Assembly (NCBI GenBank): GCA_036925085.1
Contig: JAUPFP010000041.1
Location: forward strand, 442,001-506,000
Direction: 5' to 3'
Length of the DNA: 64,000 bases
DNA from: Brachycybe producta
Taxonomy: Eukaryota > Arthropoda > Diplopoda > Playtdesmida > Andrognathidae
Part shown: piece by piece, positions 49,901 through 60,069 of the stretch
How the letters are laid out: each line of letters begins with the position of its first letter
How positions within the stretch are numbered: the first letter of the stretch is position 1
The notes under the pieces: generated by a model
Seen by the model: only the letters and a program-made list of their open reading frames with translations
The model's database searches: none
What the model was told of the DNA's origin: nothing
Position numbers and translations under genes: made by a program

Positions 49901-52887
49901 TATAAATAATTATAATTAGTAATTAATCAAGTTCGTTCAGTAAAGTTCATTGGGTGATATGAATAAAACAGAGCATGCCACTGAACAGCCCCTGAGCACG
50001 AGAAAAACAAGGGATTCAAGGAACCCTATAGACCTCCATTGCTTTAATATATGCTTTCATATATCAAATAACCAACTTTTTTTCATTGTGCGCATGTGTA
50101 CGCACATGTACACACGTGTGCGCATGTGTACGCACATGTACACACGTGTGCGCATGTGTACGCACATGTACACACGTGTGCGCATGTGTACGCACATGTA
50201 CACACGTGTGCGCATGTGTACGCACATGTACACACGTGTGCGCATGTGTACGCACATGTACACACGTGTGCGCATGTGTACGCACATGTACACACGTGTG
50301 CGCATGTGTACGCACATGTACACACGTGTGCGCATGTGTACGCACATGTACACACGTGTGCGCATGTGTACGCACATGTACACACGTGTGCGCATGTGTA
50401 CGCACATGTACACACGTGTGCGCATGTGTACGCACATGTACACACGTGTGCGCATGTGTACGCACATGTACACACGTGTGCGCATGTGTACGCACATGTA
50501 CACACGTGTGCGCATGTGTACGCACATGTACACACGTGTGCGCATGTGTACGCACATGTACACACGTGTGCGCATGTGTACGCACATGTACACACGTGTG
50601 CGCATGTGTACGCACATGTACACACGTGTGCGCATGTGTACGTACATGTACACACGTGTGCGCATGTGTACGCACATGTACACACGTGTGTGCATATGTA
50701 TATAGATAATCACACATGTATGTACTCATGTACATGACATAGTTACATGTGATGCGCATGCGTCATTCATTTGTAATAATATGGGTTTAAAATGAAAATA
50801 CGTCACATGTATTCTAATATACAAAAATAATAACAGAACATAAAAAGGAACACCCCTCCTAAATAAAAGAAAAGTCCCCCCTTTCGAATGCTACAACTGG
50901 AAAGAGGAAGAATCTCGATTTTTTGAAAAGAAAATTACGTTTTTAAAAAATTGAAATTTTATATATCGAATCGCTCTAAAATTCCAATTTTTTTCCAGTT
51001 TCATCGTCAGAATGTTTACATCATTTTAAGTCTGATGACATTTTATTGTAGGTGGCCCTGTTTTCGAGTTGTTCGACCCACTAAAAATTATGACCAAAAA
51101 CTCAAAATTTGTTTCTAAAAAATTCATAAAAAAATAACCCCTGGGTAAAATTTTCTAATTTTTTGTCAGGAGCTTCATATTGACCCACGGAATCAAATAA
51201 AAAATACTGCATGTCTTTATCTCATTCCGTTCTTGAGTTGTTCGAGGAACTAAATCGGGTTCCGGACACACATACACACACACAGACACACACACAGACA
51301 CACACACATTCTTTTTTTCCCCTTTTCTTGCATGATCCTATATACCTCCATTGCTCTTTAGAGCAATGGAGGTCAAAAAAAGAAATACTATTGCCCCTAT
51401 GAAGTATTTGGAGCATGTGCATTTGGTTATTTTTATATAATTAATAAATTTTAATTTTTGCTCATAATGAAAGATCAAATGCTCCGACCATTCCTCATCA
51501 GAGCCAGATACAGGCTATTCATACGCTGTGAACTTTGTACTTTCCTATTGAGCATTCTTCAAAGTATGTTAGATTTTGTTCAGTGCTGCAAACAATTAAA
51601 ACACAAAAAAAGATTATTACTCCAATTGTTATTTATCAGAAAAACGTTTTTATGACAACTGTTGTTAATTTGCCTCTTTGTATTGGCATTTGTCAAACTA
51701 TATGAACCTTGATGTATATTACTCTATAAATTAAATTAAAAAATCAGTCATTTTGGTTGGGGGTCACTACAGCTACCAAGGCTCACAAGCGCTACTAAGG
51801 GGAGAACAGCTACTTGGGTCACTACAGCTACCAAAAAAATTAATAGACCTTTTGTTCATCAAAAGGGTCACTACAGCTACCAAAAAATAGGGGGACAAAA
51901 TATAGACCTTTTTTTATCACTTTTTCGTCACTACAGCTAAAAAAATAACCCTTTCTCCCTAAAATAACGGAACCTTACCTAATAAAACCTTACCGAACCT
52001 TACCTAACCGAACCTTAACGATCCTAACCAAAAAGTACCGATACTAACCGATACTAACCGAACCTAACCGATCCTAACCAAACCTAACTGAACCCAACCG
52101 ATCCTAACCAAACCTAACCGATCATAACCGAACCTTACTGAACATAATAAAACCTAACTGAACCGAATGTAATCTAAACTAAACATATTGATAAATAAAC
52201 AGGCCTATATTTTTTGGTAGCTGTAGTGACCCTCGGTAGCTGTAGTGACCCTTTTGATGAAATAAAGGTCTATATTTTCTTTTTGGTAGCTGTAGTGACC
52301 CTGGTAGCTGTAGTGAGCCTAGTAGCTGTAGTGACCCAGTTAGCTGTAGTGAGCCAGTCCCGTCATTTTCTGTATGTAAAACAGGTGTCTTATAACAATT
52401 GATTCTACTCCTAACTCCAATTTGTTTGAGTAAGTGCTAACTATTTGGATTATTTGCTCCATGAGAATTCATGCGGTGATCATTGGGCTCAACAGAATTA
52501 TTTTTTGCTCTGTGTTCACACTCACAAGCAAATGCTCACATTTTATTCATGTGATCCATTGAGTTTCAAGTATCAGGGCCTCCATAGTTAGTCATTTCTT
52601 CAATAGTAACCACAACTTCTTTTAGTCCAGACGACAAAGAGTTATACAAGTTAATCGCGATGTTCCACACGCTAATAAGACTATCGTAGACTCCTGAGAT
52701 GCAGTTTTAACTCATGAGCACGTTAAGTCGAGTTAAAGCCCCATGGCGTGCACGCCTAGTTTAAGATGCTAACCCCAGCAACACCCAATCAAAAGGTTTC
52801 AATATTTACCCGATCGGTGTACAACTGCGCTATAAGCGACGATAAATGTTTCACTTGTGAATGTGTATCTGGGTCCGTTATTCCATG
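46920..52887 (-). CDS. FPPS-like (IDS-type) terpene synthase candidate TPS4, exons 7-9 only
   Basis: Exons (minus): 52887-52810, 47322-47188, 47129-46920 (stop TGA), equivalent to TPS2 exons 7-9 and differing by few residues: HGITDPDTHSQ for HGIMDPGTHSQ in exon 7, DTCHGKC for DTSHGKC in exon 8, and five changes in exon 9. The second Asp motif DDYLDVFGD and the GKSS and GKCTW lysines are intact. Splice sites are normal. The expected exon 6 should lie about 2 kb further right, but homology to TPS2 ends at 54106 in a transposon stack. Exons 1-6 are therefore absent from the window: either displaced beyond 64 kb or lost. Intron 7 is enlarged by a Helitron, a 30-bp satellite block and a MITE. Confidence 0.75.
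47736..49684 (+). mobile_element. Non-autonomous Helitron, copy 2, exact ends
   Basis: The TPS2 paralogue has the empty site TATATAA/TTTCTAAAA at 16341-16354. Here the element TCTAATATC...CCTTTTAG sits exactly between the A and the T, with no target duplication. That is the Helitron rule: 5' TC, 3' hairpin then (C/T)TAG, insertion at A-T. It carries a Tc1-like element at about 48120-49570. No Rep/helicase. Confidence 0.8.
48120..49570 (+). mobile_element. Degenerate Tc1/mariner-like element, copy 2
   Basis: Same long-inverted-repeat element as at 9139-10464. Transposase remnants include LLFQQESAPVC-like sequence near 49040 and SPNLNPIEDIWDIV near 49140-49180, the latter better kept than in copy 1. 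Inactive. Confidence 0.7.
49686..49905. mobile_element. Foldback element with perfect 22-bp central hairpin
   Basis: Outer arms CACAACTTGAGAAGAAAGAA and its complement near 49870 enclose an inner perfect inverted repeat: GAGTGGAAACTTTTGCTAG at 49730 and its complement ending near 49777. Half of it is present at 16350-16460, and a decayed relative near 35405-35590. Confidence 0.65.
50013..51372. mobile_element. Insertion of unknown type carrying a satellite block
   Basis: Absent at the matching place in TPS2 (about 17412). Bounded by direct repeats around ACCTCCATTGCT (50031, 51349). The right end has a perfect 14-bp-arm hairpin, ACCTCCATTGCTCT and its complement. Contains the 30-bp satellite, an AT-rich middle, and a CA/GACA microsatellite at 51267-51309. 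Confidence 0.55.
50087..50697. repeat. 30-bp satellite, about 20 copies, strictly alternating pyrimidine-purine
   Basis: The unit (for example TGTGCGCATGTGTACGCACA then TGTACACACG) repeats about 20 times with almost no variation (one base differs at 50643). Every step alternates Y-R across the whole array, the pattern that favours left-handed Z-DNA. It contains no stop in any frame, so long ORFs appear in all six frames; these are not genes. Confidence 0.95.
51755..52361. mobile_element. MITE family Q, copy 2
   Basis: Target duplication GTCATTTT at 51747-51754 and 52362-52369. TPS2 has the intact single-copy site (AGTCATTTTCTGTG near 17778), confirming insertion after the duplication. Same ends and core as copy 1. 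Confidence 0.85.
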
Positions 52888-53487
52888 CTAGAAAAATTGA
52901 AAAATACAATTAGCAATGAAGGTCACATTATTCATTTAGCATTTCGCTCAAAAACAAATGAAAACCACAAAAGATAAGAACATTCTTGACCTTTTCATTA
53001 AGCTTCACCTGAGTTACTATCATAGTTGGAGGTGGCGCTCAGTTTGAATTTGATTTAATATTTTTGGACTTTGCAAAGATTTTTGATATGGTAATGTGAC
53101 CGTGTCGGGTCTGTGTGTATATAAGTGTGTGGATTTAACACTGTACAAAACCCCTTGAGCACGTCGGAATTTATATAAATTTGAATAAATGAACCACTTT
53201 TTTTCTCAAGGTCTCAACGTATATGTTGAACTCTTCCCATCCAAGAACCCCATAATATTAAATTGGAGAGGGGGGGAAAGGTTGGAAAGTGTAGAAGGGG
53301 AGGGGAAAGAGAAACGTTGAGGGGGGAAAAAGTGGGAGGGGTGACTGAAATTGAAATGAAAGGAGTAAAAAAGAAACAACCGACACGCATGTGCACACCA
53401 GAGAAGATGAAAAGCTCATTTTCTCTTTCAAATATAAAACATGGGAGGGGATAATAATAGCAAAATTAAACTACAGTTTATCACATT

Positions 53488-53617
53488 CAATTGTGCCCAG
53501 CATTACAATTTCTTTTGCTCAGCCCTTTTATGAACGTCATCAATTTCTAATTGGGTTTGTTACTTGGTCTGACGTCATAAAAGGGCGGAGGAAAAGATTC
53601 TAATACTGGGCACAATT
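53488..53617. mobile_element. Small MITE with TGACGTCA-like arms
   Basis: Arms AATTGTGCCCAG and CTGGGCACAATT at the ends, with CCCTTTTATGA and TCATAAAAGGG further in. It lies within a larger block (53116-53655) absent from TPS2. Confidence 0.6.
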
Positions 53618-54106
53618 GCCTGTGAATTTGGCTCCCGTCATTTATGACGGGTTACTACACTAGTTTTGAAATAATGTTTAAATTCATTTTCTGGTTTGAA
53701 GTGTAATGCAATACCCATAACCTGTTTTTTAGAAATTGATTAAGGTTATGAACAACAGTCTAATTTATTTTTGGTAGTTACTGACCTGAGGTCACCCTAC
53801 TCACTCCCTACTCTCTTTGTTTTCTTTGGTTGTTTATCAATATGAGCTATTATAGATGGTTACTAAAAAATTATTTGAATTCAAATATTCATATGATTTC
53901 TGTCAATGGTCATGAGTCATAACGGACTTATTTAAACTTAGCAAGCTGATTGGTTTCACAAAATGTCAGTTAGTTTTCAGTTATCATATAGGACCTCTTT
54001 AAAAGAATGAATATTGGACATTTTTAAGAGATGAATCACAAAAATGTAACGATCAGGGCAGTTCCCCTCCTAATTGACATCAGGGTGTGAATGAGTACCC
54101 AGGAAC

Positions 54107-54698
54107 GGGACTGGCTCACTACAGCTAACTGGGTCACTACAGCTACCAGGCTCACTACAGCTACCAGGGTCACTACAGCTACCAAAAAGAAAATATAGAC
54201 CTTTTTTTCATCAAAAGGGTCACTACAGCTACCGAGGGTCACTACAGCTACCGAGGGTCACTACAGCTACCGAGGGTCACTACAGCTACCAAAAAATATA
54301 GGCCTTTTTATTTATCAATACGTTTAGTTTAGATTACATTCGGTTCAGTTAGGTTTCATTATGTTCGATTAGGTTTGGTTAGGATCGGTAAGGTTCGGTT
54401 AGGTTTAGGTTAGGATCGGTTAGGATCGGTTAGGTTCGGTTAGGTTCAGGTTAGGATCGGTTAGGTTCAGGTTAGGATCGGTTAGGTTCAGGTTAGGATC
54501 GGTTAGGTTTGGTTAGCTGTAGTGAGGAGAAAGTGATAAAAAAAGGTCTATATTTTGTCCCCCTGTTTTTTGGTAGCTGTAGTGACCCTTTTGATGAACA
54601 AAAGGTCTATTAATTTTTTTGGTAGCTGTAGTGACCCAAGTAGCTGTTCTCCCCCTAGTAGCGCTTGTGAGCCTTGGTAGCTGTAGTGACCCCCAACC
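54107..54698. mobile_element. MITE family Q, copy 3, reverse orientation
   Basis: Starts GGGACTGGCTCACTACAG directly after the end of TPS4 homology and ends GTGACCCCCAACC. The core is the complement of copies 1 and 2, with TTAGGTTCGG/TTAGGATCGG units. Confidence 0.85.
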
Positions 54699-55358
54699 GC
54701 TACCAAGGCTCACAAGCGCTACTAAGGGGAGAACAGCTACTTGGGTCACTACAGCTACCAAAAAAATTAATAGACCTTTTGTTCATCAAAAGGGTCACTA
54801 CAGCTACCAAAAAATAGGGGGACAAAATATAAATCTTTTTTTTATCACTTTCTCCTCACTACAGCTAAAAAAATAACCCTTTCTCCCTAACCTAACCGAA
54901 CCTTACCTAATAAAACCTTACCGAACCTTACCTAACCAAACCTTAGCGATCCTAACCAAAAAGTACCGATACTAACCGAACCTAACCGATCCTAACTAAA
55001 CCTAACCGAACCTAACCGATCCTAACGAAACCTAACCGATCCTAAAAAACCTAACCGATCCTAACCAAACCTAACCGAACCTTACCGATCCTAACCGAAC
55101 CTAATCGAACATAATGAAACCTAATCGAACATAATGAAACCTAATCGAACATAATGAAACCTAATCGAACATAATGAAACCTAACTGAACCGAATGTAAT
55201 CTAAACTAAACGTATTGATAAATAAAAAGGCCTATATTTTTTGGTAGCTGTAGTGACCCTCGGTAGCTGTAGTGACCCTTTTGATGAAAAAAAGGTCTAT
55301 ATTTTCTTTTTGGTAGCTGTAGTGACCCTAGTAGCTGTAGTGAGCCTGGTAGCTGTAG
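54699..55358. mobile_element. MITE family Q, copy 4, forward orientation, head-to-head with copy 3
   Basis: Lacks the first 15-20 bp of the element, abuts copy 3 directly and is cut at its right end by the LTR starting TGTAACACCC. Copies 3 and 4 make an imperfect inverted repeat of about 1.25 kb. Confidence 0.85.
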
Positions 55359-55800
55359 TGTAACACCCTGTAAATCGTGATCCCGCCAAAACCATAGCCT
55401 GGGGGGTAAACAACTCTCAACCGTCCCTCCCTCCTCTCTGACTCACCTTTCTGACTCATGCCCAAGCGGCGGATTGATACATAAAGGACCATGGTCACTT
55501 GGACCTGGTTACACCTCGCAGGTGTACACAGGTCCAAGGTATAAAAGGACCATGTTCCTCTTTGTTCAGAAGTTCTTTCCTTTGCCTGTTTTTGAGATAC
55601 ATTCCAAATCATGGGCCTGAGGATTTCCAGTTAGTATATTAATATTCACCCTTGTATCTGTACTTCTTACAAGGAATGAATAAAAGTGTTGTAACAAGAA
55701 GTAGCGTTGTCTCTATGTCTTTATGTTAATAGCTTCTCTTCAGAGGCCGGAGGTTTCATAGGGCAGGAGCTATACGATTCTCAGCAGCTACAACATCTTC
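55359..55800 (+). mobile_element. LTR-like unit (family P), copy d
   Basis: Begins TGTAACACCCTG. A palindrome at 55501-55535 (GGACCTGGTTACACCT ... AGGTGTACACAGGTCC) directly precedes AAGGTATAAAAGG. AATAAAAG at 55678 is a polyadenylation-like signal. It could be the 5' LTR of the gag-pro element that follows, but a matching 3' LTR lies outside the window if it exists. Confidence 0.6.
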
Positions 55801-55816
55801 TCTAGTCGGAATACCG

Positions 55817-56380
55817 ATGGAGAAGATGTATATCAGCATCAACCGGAAGAGAGAGAGATGGCCGCCACTCTCCTGCATCGATTACACCCCCATGCAGAAG
55901 AGTGACTACAATCTATCTCCATCCAGCTCTCTCTACAGCTCGGATCTTCTCTGTGCAGGTGTCATACTGCTCAGAGAAGAAACGAAAAGTAGAAAATGTC
56001 ATCTAAAGGTTGGTAAACCGCGTATGGAGACCCTCGATCACGTCAAAGTCAACCGCGCGGCGTCCTTTGTGTTGGAACCACGTGTGGAGACCCTCGATAG
56101 CGTCAAAGTCAACCACGTGGCGCCATTTGTAAAACCGCGTATGGAGGCCCTCGATCACGTCAAAGCCAACCGCGCGGCGTCCTTTGTGTTGGAACCACGT
56201 ATGGAGGCCCTCGATAGCGTCAAAGCCAACCGCGTGGCGCCTTTTTATGTTGGGACCATGTATGGAGGCCCTCGATCACGTCAAAGCCAACCGCATGGTA
56301 CCGTTTTTGTGGAATCGCGAAAGAGACTTGTGGCTACACACACCACGTGTCGACCGCGCGATTCTGTGTCCTGTCCTTAG
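55817..56380 (+). other. 187-codon ORF with about five 60-bp repeats
   Basis: From 56019 to about 56316 a unit of 57-60 bp repeats about five times, coding alternating versions of RMEALDHVKANRAASF and RMEALDSVKANRVAPF; an indel shifts the frame in the last unit. It lies in what looks like a retroelement leader. Whether it is translated is unclear; it could be a leader repeat. Confidence 0.4.
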
Positions 56381-58284
56381 AGACACATGTTAAAGGAACT
56401 GCTGCATCGACATCCATTAAGCACGTGGGCAACACCTTGGTAGTAGTTCTTTGACACATGTGTTTCCGTCCGTGTTTTTGTATTTTATGTTTCCATTATC
56501 ATCACCCACTGTCACCTTCACTCTTCTTTAATTTTCAAAGTGAAACCCACACCACGTGGGCAACACTTTAAACAAATTCTTCTTACTCTCCGAGAGGAGT
56601 TTGCAGTCTCATTAAGAGATGAGCAAACAAATCTCATCTACTAATCTATCCACCTATTAATAGGCTTTTAAAGGACGTGTGTGTCTTTTAAAATGTCCTA
56701 TTATCTTCACTCTTCATCTTTAATTTTCAAGCAAGATTCTCCCTAACTCTATCTCATTGTTAGGGGGCTTACAAGCTTAAAACACACTTTGCCTAGCCAC
56801 GTGGGACTTTCTTGTCCCCCCTTTTCTTTGTTCTTTGTTTTTACACTTGTGTTTCCCTTGGGACCCTCTATGTCCCAAGTCATGTTCTTCAGTTTCTTCA
56901 TCATCATCACCTCAATGCATCATCACATGAACTTTCTCCATTGGACAGCACTGAAGCCCGGCCGCCATCTTGGATTGACCGGACACTCTTCAAAAAGCGC
57001 CAACGGAGCGGTTTTTCGCTCCATGTGACTCATTGTTGTACCTTCTCTCATCTTTTTGTGTCCTCTTCTCTTCTCTTCTCTTCCAGAGGGTTGCACTCAC
57101 GCGCCCCCTGGCGGAGTTCCTCTTGTTAGAGAAAACTTCTCTTTTTCTTTGAATTTTCTCTCTTTTTGTGTCTTTCTCCTGGCCACCATAAAAACGTGCC
57201 CCGGAGGAACTTTTCAATCATCAATTTTTGGACATTGCAATAAACTGACCGGAAGTGGCCACCACAGCGCCACCTACGGACTTCTTCATTCTACTCAACA
57301 TAGTCCCTCACTGGGCACTGACTCTGTCTTTTTCATCCAGAGCCATCCAGCAGTGAGGACTCAAAATTTCTACAGTCTGAACATTTCTTCTGGTTCACCA
57401 AGCACTTAGCTTGTTGAACACACTTCAATTTCTACACTGTTTTACTTTTTTTAATAAAACTAAATTAAAACTTTTGATGTGCGGGCACCGCACCTAAGTT
57501 TTAAACTTTCAAAGTAAAACAGCTTTCTTTTCTTGCTTCTTTGGAGAGTTCAGCCATCTTGAACTTCTCCTTTGTTTGTGCATTTAAAAAGTTCAGCCAT
57601 CTTGAACTTTTTGTTCTTTGTGTGTTCTTCACACACACACTCTTCATTCTTGTTTTCAAGTAAAACTAAAAGTGTGGGCACCGCGCTCTAGCTTTACTCT
57701 TCATATTGCTTGCCTCTTCTACAGGCAACTGCAATACACTTCATTTCTAATTCACTTTCCGCAGTGCAATTTCGATTGGGTGGTGTACCACGCTCGAGGT
57801 TGTATTGTACATCTGCTGTTTCTTTATTGAGGTTTTTGGAATTCTCATAACCTCCACGTGGTCGCCAAATACCACGTGTCGAGAGAGATCCTTCCAAAAT
57901 CTGACACTCAATAGAGAACTCACGACGCTACACCAGTTGGGAACCAAAACTCGTCACACGCCCAACTGAGAACACGATCAACACGATACGACCATCACCA
58001 CACTAACGGAGTGAACGGCCACTTCGTTATACACGTCACAAGCTTAGGTAATCTATCGTTACTCAGTGTATAAGAGTACGATAGTGTCGGTTGCCGACAA
58101 GCACTAAATTACCGACGCGAAGTGACAACACCGACCTACAAACTGAACGAGTCCCATCATACTGGAACCCGAAAGTATAGCTCAGAGTGTACTCGAGAAC
58201 CCTCGGAGCTGCACACAACGACTTGGACTTCGCCGGACTCGTTCATCACCGCACATTCACATTACACAAGCCACATCATTAATC
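56381..58284 (+). mobile_element. Leader region upstream of gag
   Basis: No convincing ORF. Pyrimidine-rich tracts at 57030-57180, a repeated phrase GTTCAGCCATCTTGAACTT (57548-, 57590-), a repeated TGCGGGCACCGC/TGTGGGCACCGC (57480, 57673), and several CACGTGG motifs. Likely 5' untranslated sequence of the downstream retroelement. Confidence 0.45.
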
Positions 58285-60036
58285 ATGGCTGCCTCACACG
58301 ACAATACGGGGTCCCTGTCTGATCACCAGGGTTCGCACGAAGATCTGTTGGAAGTACCCGTGACTACTGATGTGACACCACCGCCGCGGCCGACTGGGGC
58401 CGAGTTTGACCACCTGTCACAACAAGTGGCTGCACTCTCGACTCGTATGTCTCAGCTCATAGACGACCGATTCACACCGAATCGACCGACTACACCACGG
58501 CGGACAACACGCACACACCGACTTCGCGACGATGACTCGGACACCTCTTCAGCCCCCTATGTTGGCTATAGAGAGCGTCACGATCGTTACGAAAGACATT
58601 ACACACCGCACACACGTCATCTACCGCGTAACCCTGACTGGCCACAACAAGGGCAGTCAGATGATCCGCGTCACAGAGATGAGCGTGCGGAAATACCGAT
58701 TACGACACATGCTGATTCTCCTCACTCGCTTGTCCGGGTTGCACGTAGCGGTCGCCGCTCGACACCCCCGGAACAACAGCCTCACCAAGGAGCGACACAA
58801 GGCACTTCAGTTTACGCGCCACGTTTTCCACCGCAAGGGGTAGGTCTGATGCCGGCTGGAATGCCAAACGTCCAGGATGGCATCTATCGACCAACCCCCA
58901 GAGAACCCTCCGTGGAAGAGTTCAATAAGAAATACAGCGGTCGCCACCCTGCCGACTCAATCCAAAAATTCAACGGATTGACAGGTTTCCGTCCCTTCCT
59001 GGAAGAATTCGAGGAAGTGGCACACCTGTACGGTTGGAAAGACCACCACAAGGAGGAATACATCACGGGGTGTTTCACTGGGGCCGCCCGTACGTGGCTG
59101 AGTAAACTAAGGTATGAGCTTCAGGACATTCCTTGGCCAGCACTGAGAGTACAGATGGTAGATACGTTCGGGAAGCCGAACGAACTGGCCATCTTGGAGA
59201 AAAAGTACACAGAGATGCTCCAGAAGGAAGGTGAGAGTACACAAGCTTTCATCTGGGAGTTTATGATACTCGGCGACCGAGTTTACCCGCAACTTGACGA
59301 TCAGCTGCGTATAAGCCAGTTGCGCCGCGCTCTACATCCCACCATACAGAACGCCGCGCATCACGCATCTACGACGTCGTTCAAGGACTTCGCAAACGCC
59401 GTCCTCAATATGGAGGTGGTCTTGCTGTCCTTGGATAAATGGCCGACGGAACCAAAACCCGCAGCTGATTCACAGTCGGGTAAAGGAGCATCGAAGACCG
59501 ACCAGGAGCCGGCGGCAGCCGCCAGCCCTAAAGACAAAACACACCGGTCTAGGCACGATAAGAAGCCTAGTCAGACTGCTGCCACCAATTCAAACCGACA
59601 CTCTGCAGCGGACCCCCAACCAGAGACCACTCGCACGTTCGACAAGAGTAAGTCGACGTGTTATAATTGTGGCAAATTGGGACATTTCGTCCGTGAGTGT
59701 CGGCAACCAAAGAAGAAGGTTGCAATCAAGCAGTTTGGGGAGCCGGTTACCGACTATGACATCAAAGGAGAGGTGCCTGAAACGGATATCATCACCGAAG
59801 ACGGCATTGAGTTTGCTCTGATACGAGTGGCGGGACAAATCCGCCGGATTCCTCTTCCAGCGGCAGACTCAGCCGCCGGAGCACCTACTCCTGATAAACC
59901 CGACAACGACAGCTCTGACGACTCTGAGGACATACCAGTCAAGGTGCTCGACCGGGCTCCTGCACATAAATGGACCCCGGACGAGCTAATCGTTTGGCAG
60001 GATACGCTCGACGTCCTTAAACAATCCGTCAAGTAG
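58285..60036 (+). CDS. gag: Gag protein of an LTR retrotransposon
   Basis: 583 codons. It would form the particle that packages element RNA. Start ATG at 58285 is the first in frame. Residues 1-210 are polar and low in complexity. About 215-375 match the retrotransposon Gag capsid-type domain: FNGLTGFRPFLEEFEEVAHL, then YITGCFTGAARTWL, VDTFGKPNEL, YTEMLQKEGESTQAFI. A Lys/Ser/Ala-rich linker follows, then one CCHC zinc knuckle at 459-472 (CYNCGKLGHFVREC). The acidic C-terminus ends at TAG. The protease frame continues in phase beyond this TAG, and the left copy has sense codons there. No intact RT is seen within the window. GC content is far above the flanks. Confidence 0.92.
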   Translation: MAASHDNTGSLSDHQGSHEDLLEVPVTTDVTPPPRPTGAEFDHLSQQVAALSTRMSQLIDDRFTPNRPTTPRRTTRTHRLRDDDSDTSSAPYVGYRERHDRYERHYTPHTRHLPRNPDWPQQGQSDDPRHRDERAEIPITTHADSPHSLVRVARSGRRSTPPEQQPHQGATQGTSVYAPRFPPQGVGLMPAGMPNVQDGIYRPTPREPSVEEFNKKYSGRHPADSIQKFNGLTGFRPFLEEFEEVAHLYGWKDHHKEEYITGCFTGAARTWLSKLRYELQDIPWPALRVQMVDTFGKPNELAILEKKYTEMLQKEGESTQAFIWEFMILGDRVYPQLDDQLRISQLRRALHPTIQNAAHHASTTSFKDFANAVLNMEVVLLSLDKWPTEPKPAADSQSGKGASKTDQEPAAAASPKDKTHRSRHDKKPSQTAATNSNRHSAADPQPETTRTFDKSKSTCYNCGKLGHFVRECRQPKKKVAIKQFGEPVTDYDIKGEVPETDIITEDGIEFALIRVAGQIRRIPLPAADSAAGAPTPDKPDNDSSDDSEDIPVKVLDRAPAHKWTPDELIVWQDTLDVLKQSVK

Positions 60037-60069
60037 ATTGGGTGCCGTGAAAATAAAACAATAGCCATC

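Larger units (their letters stand above)
45316..54106. repeat. Segmental duplication, TPS4 copy
   Basis: Partner of 13313-19275. It ends at 54106, where the MITE pair begins. The match is close enough that inserted elements can be read against their empty sites in the other copy. Confidence 0.85.

Noticed and set aside
50087-50697. CRISPR-like array of 30-bp repeats
   Set aside because: There are no unique spacers; it is a head-to-tail satellite in a eukaryotic genome.
49950-50759. Six overlapping ORFs of 200-250 codons on both strands
   Set aside because: All are frames through the 30-bp satellite, whose unit length is a multiple of three and contains no stop. Not genes.
54301-55210. Interstitial telomere made of TTAGG-type units
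   Set aside because: Units are irregular 10-mers (TTAGGTTCGG/TTAGGATCGG) bounded by MITE ends with target duplications, so they are the element core.
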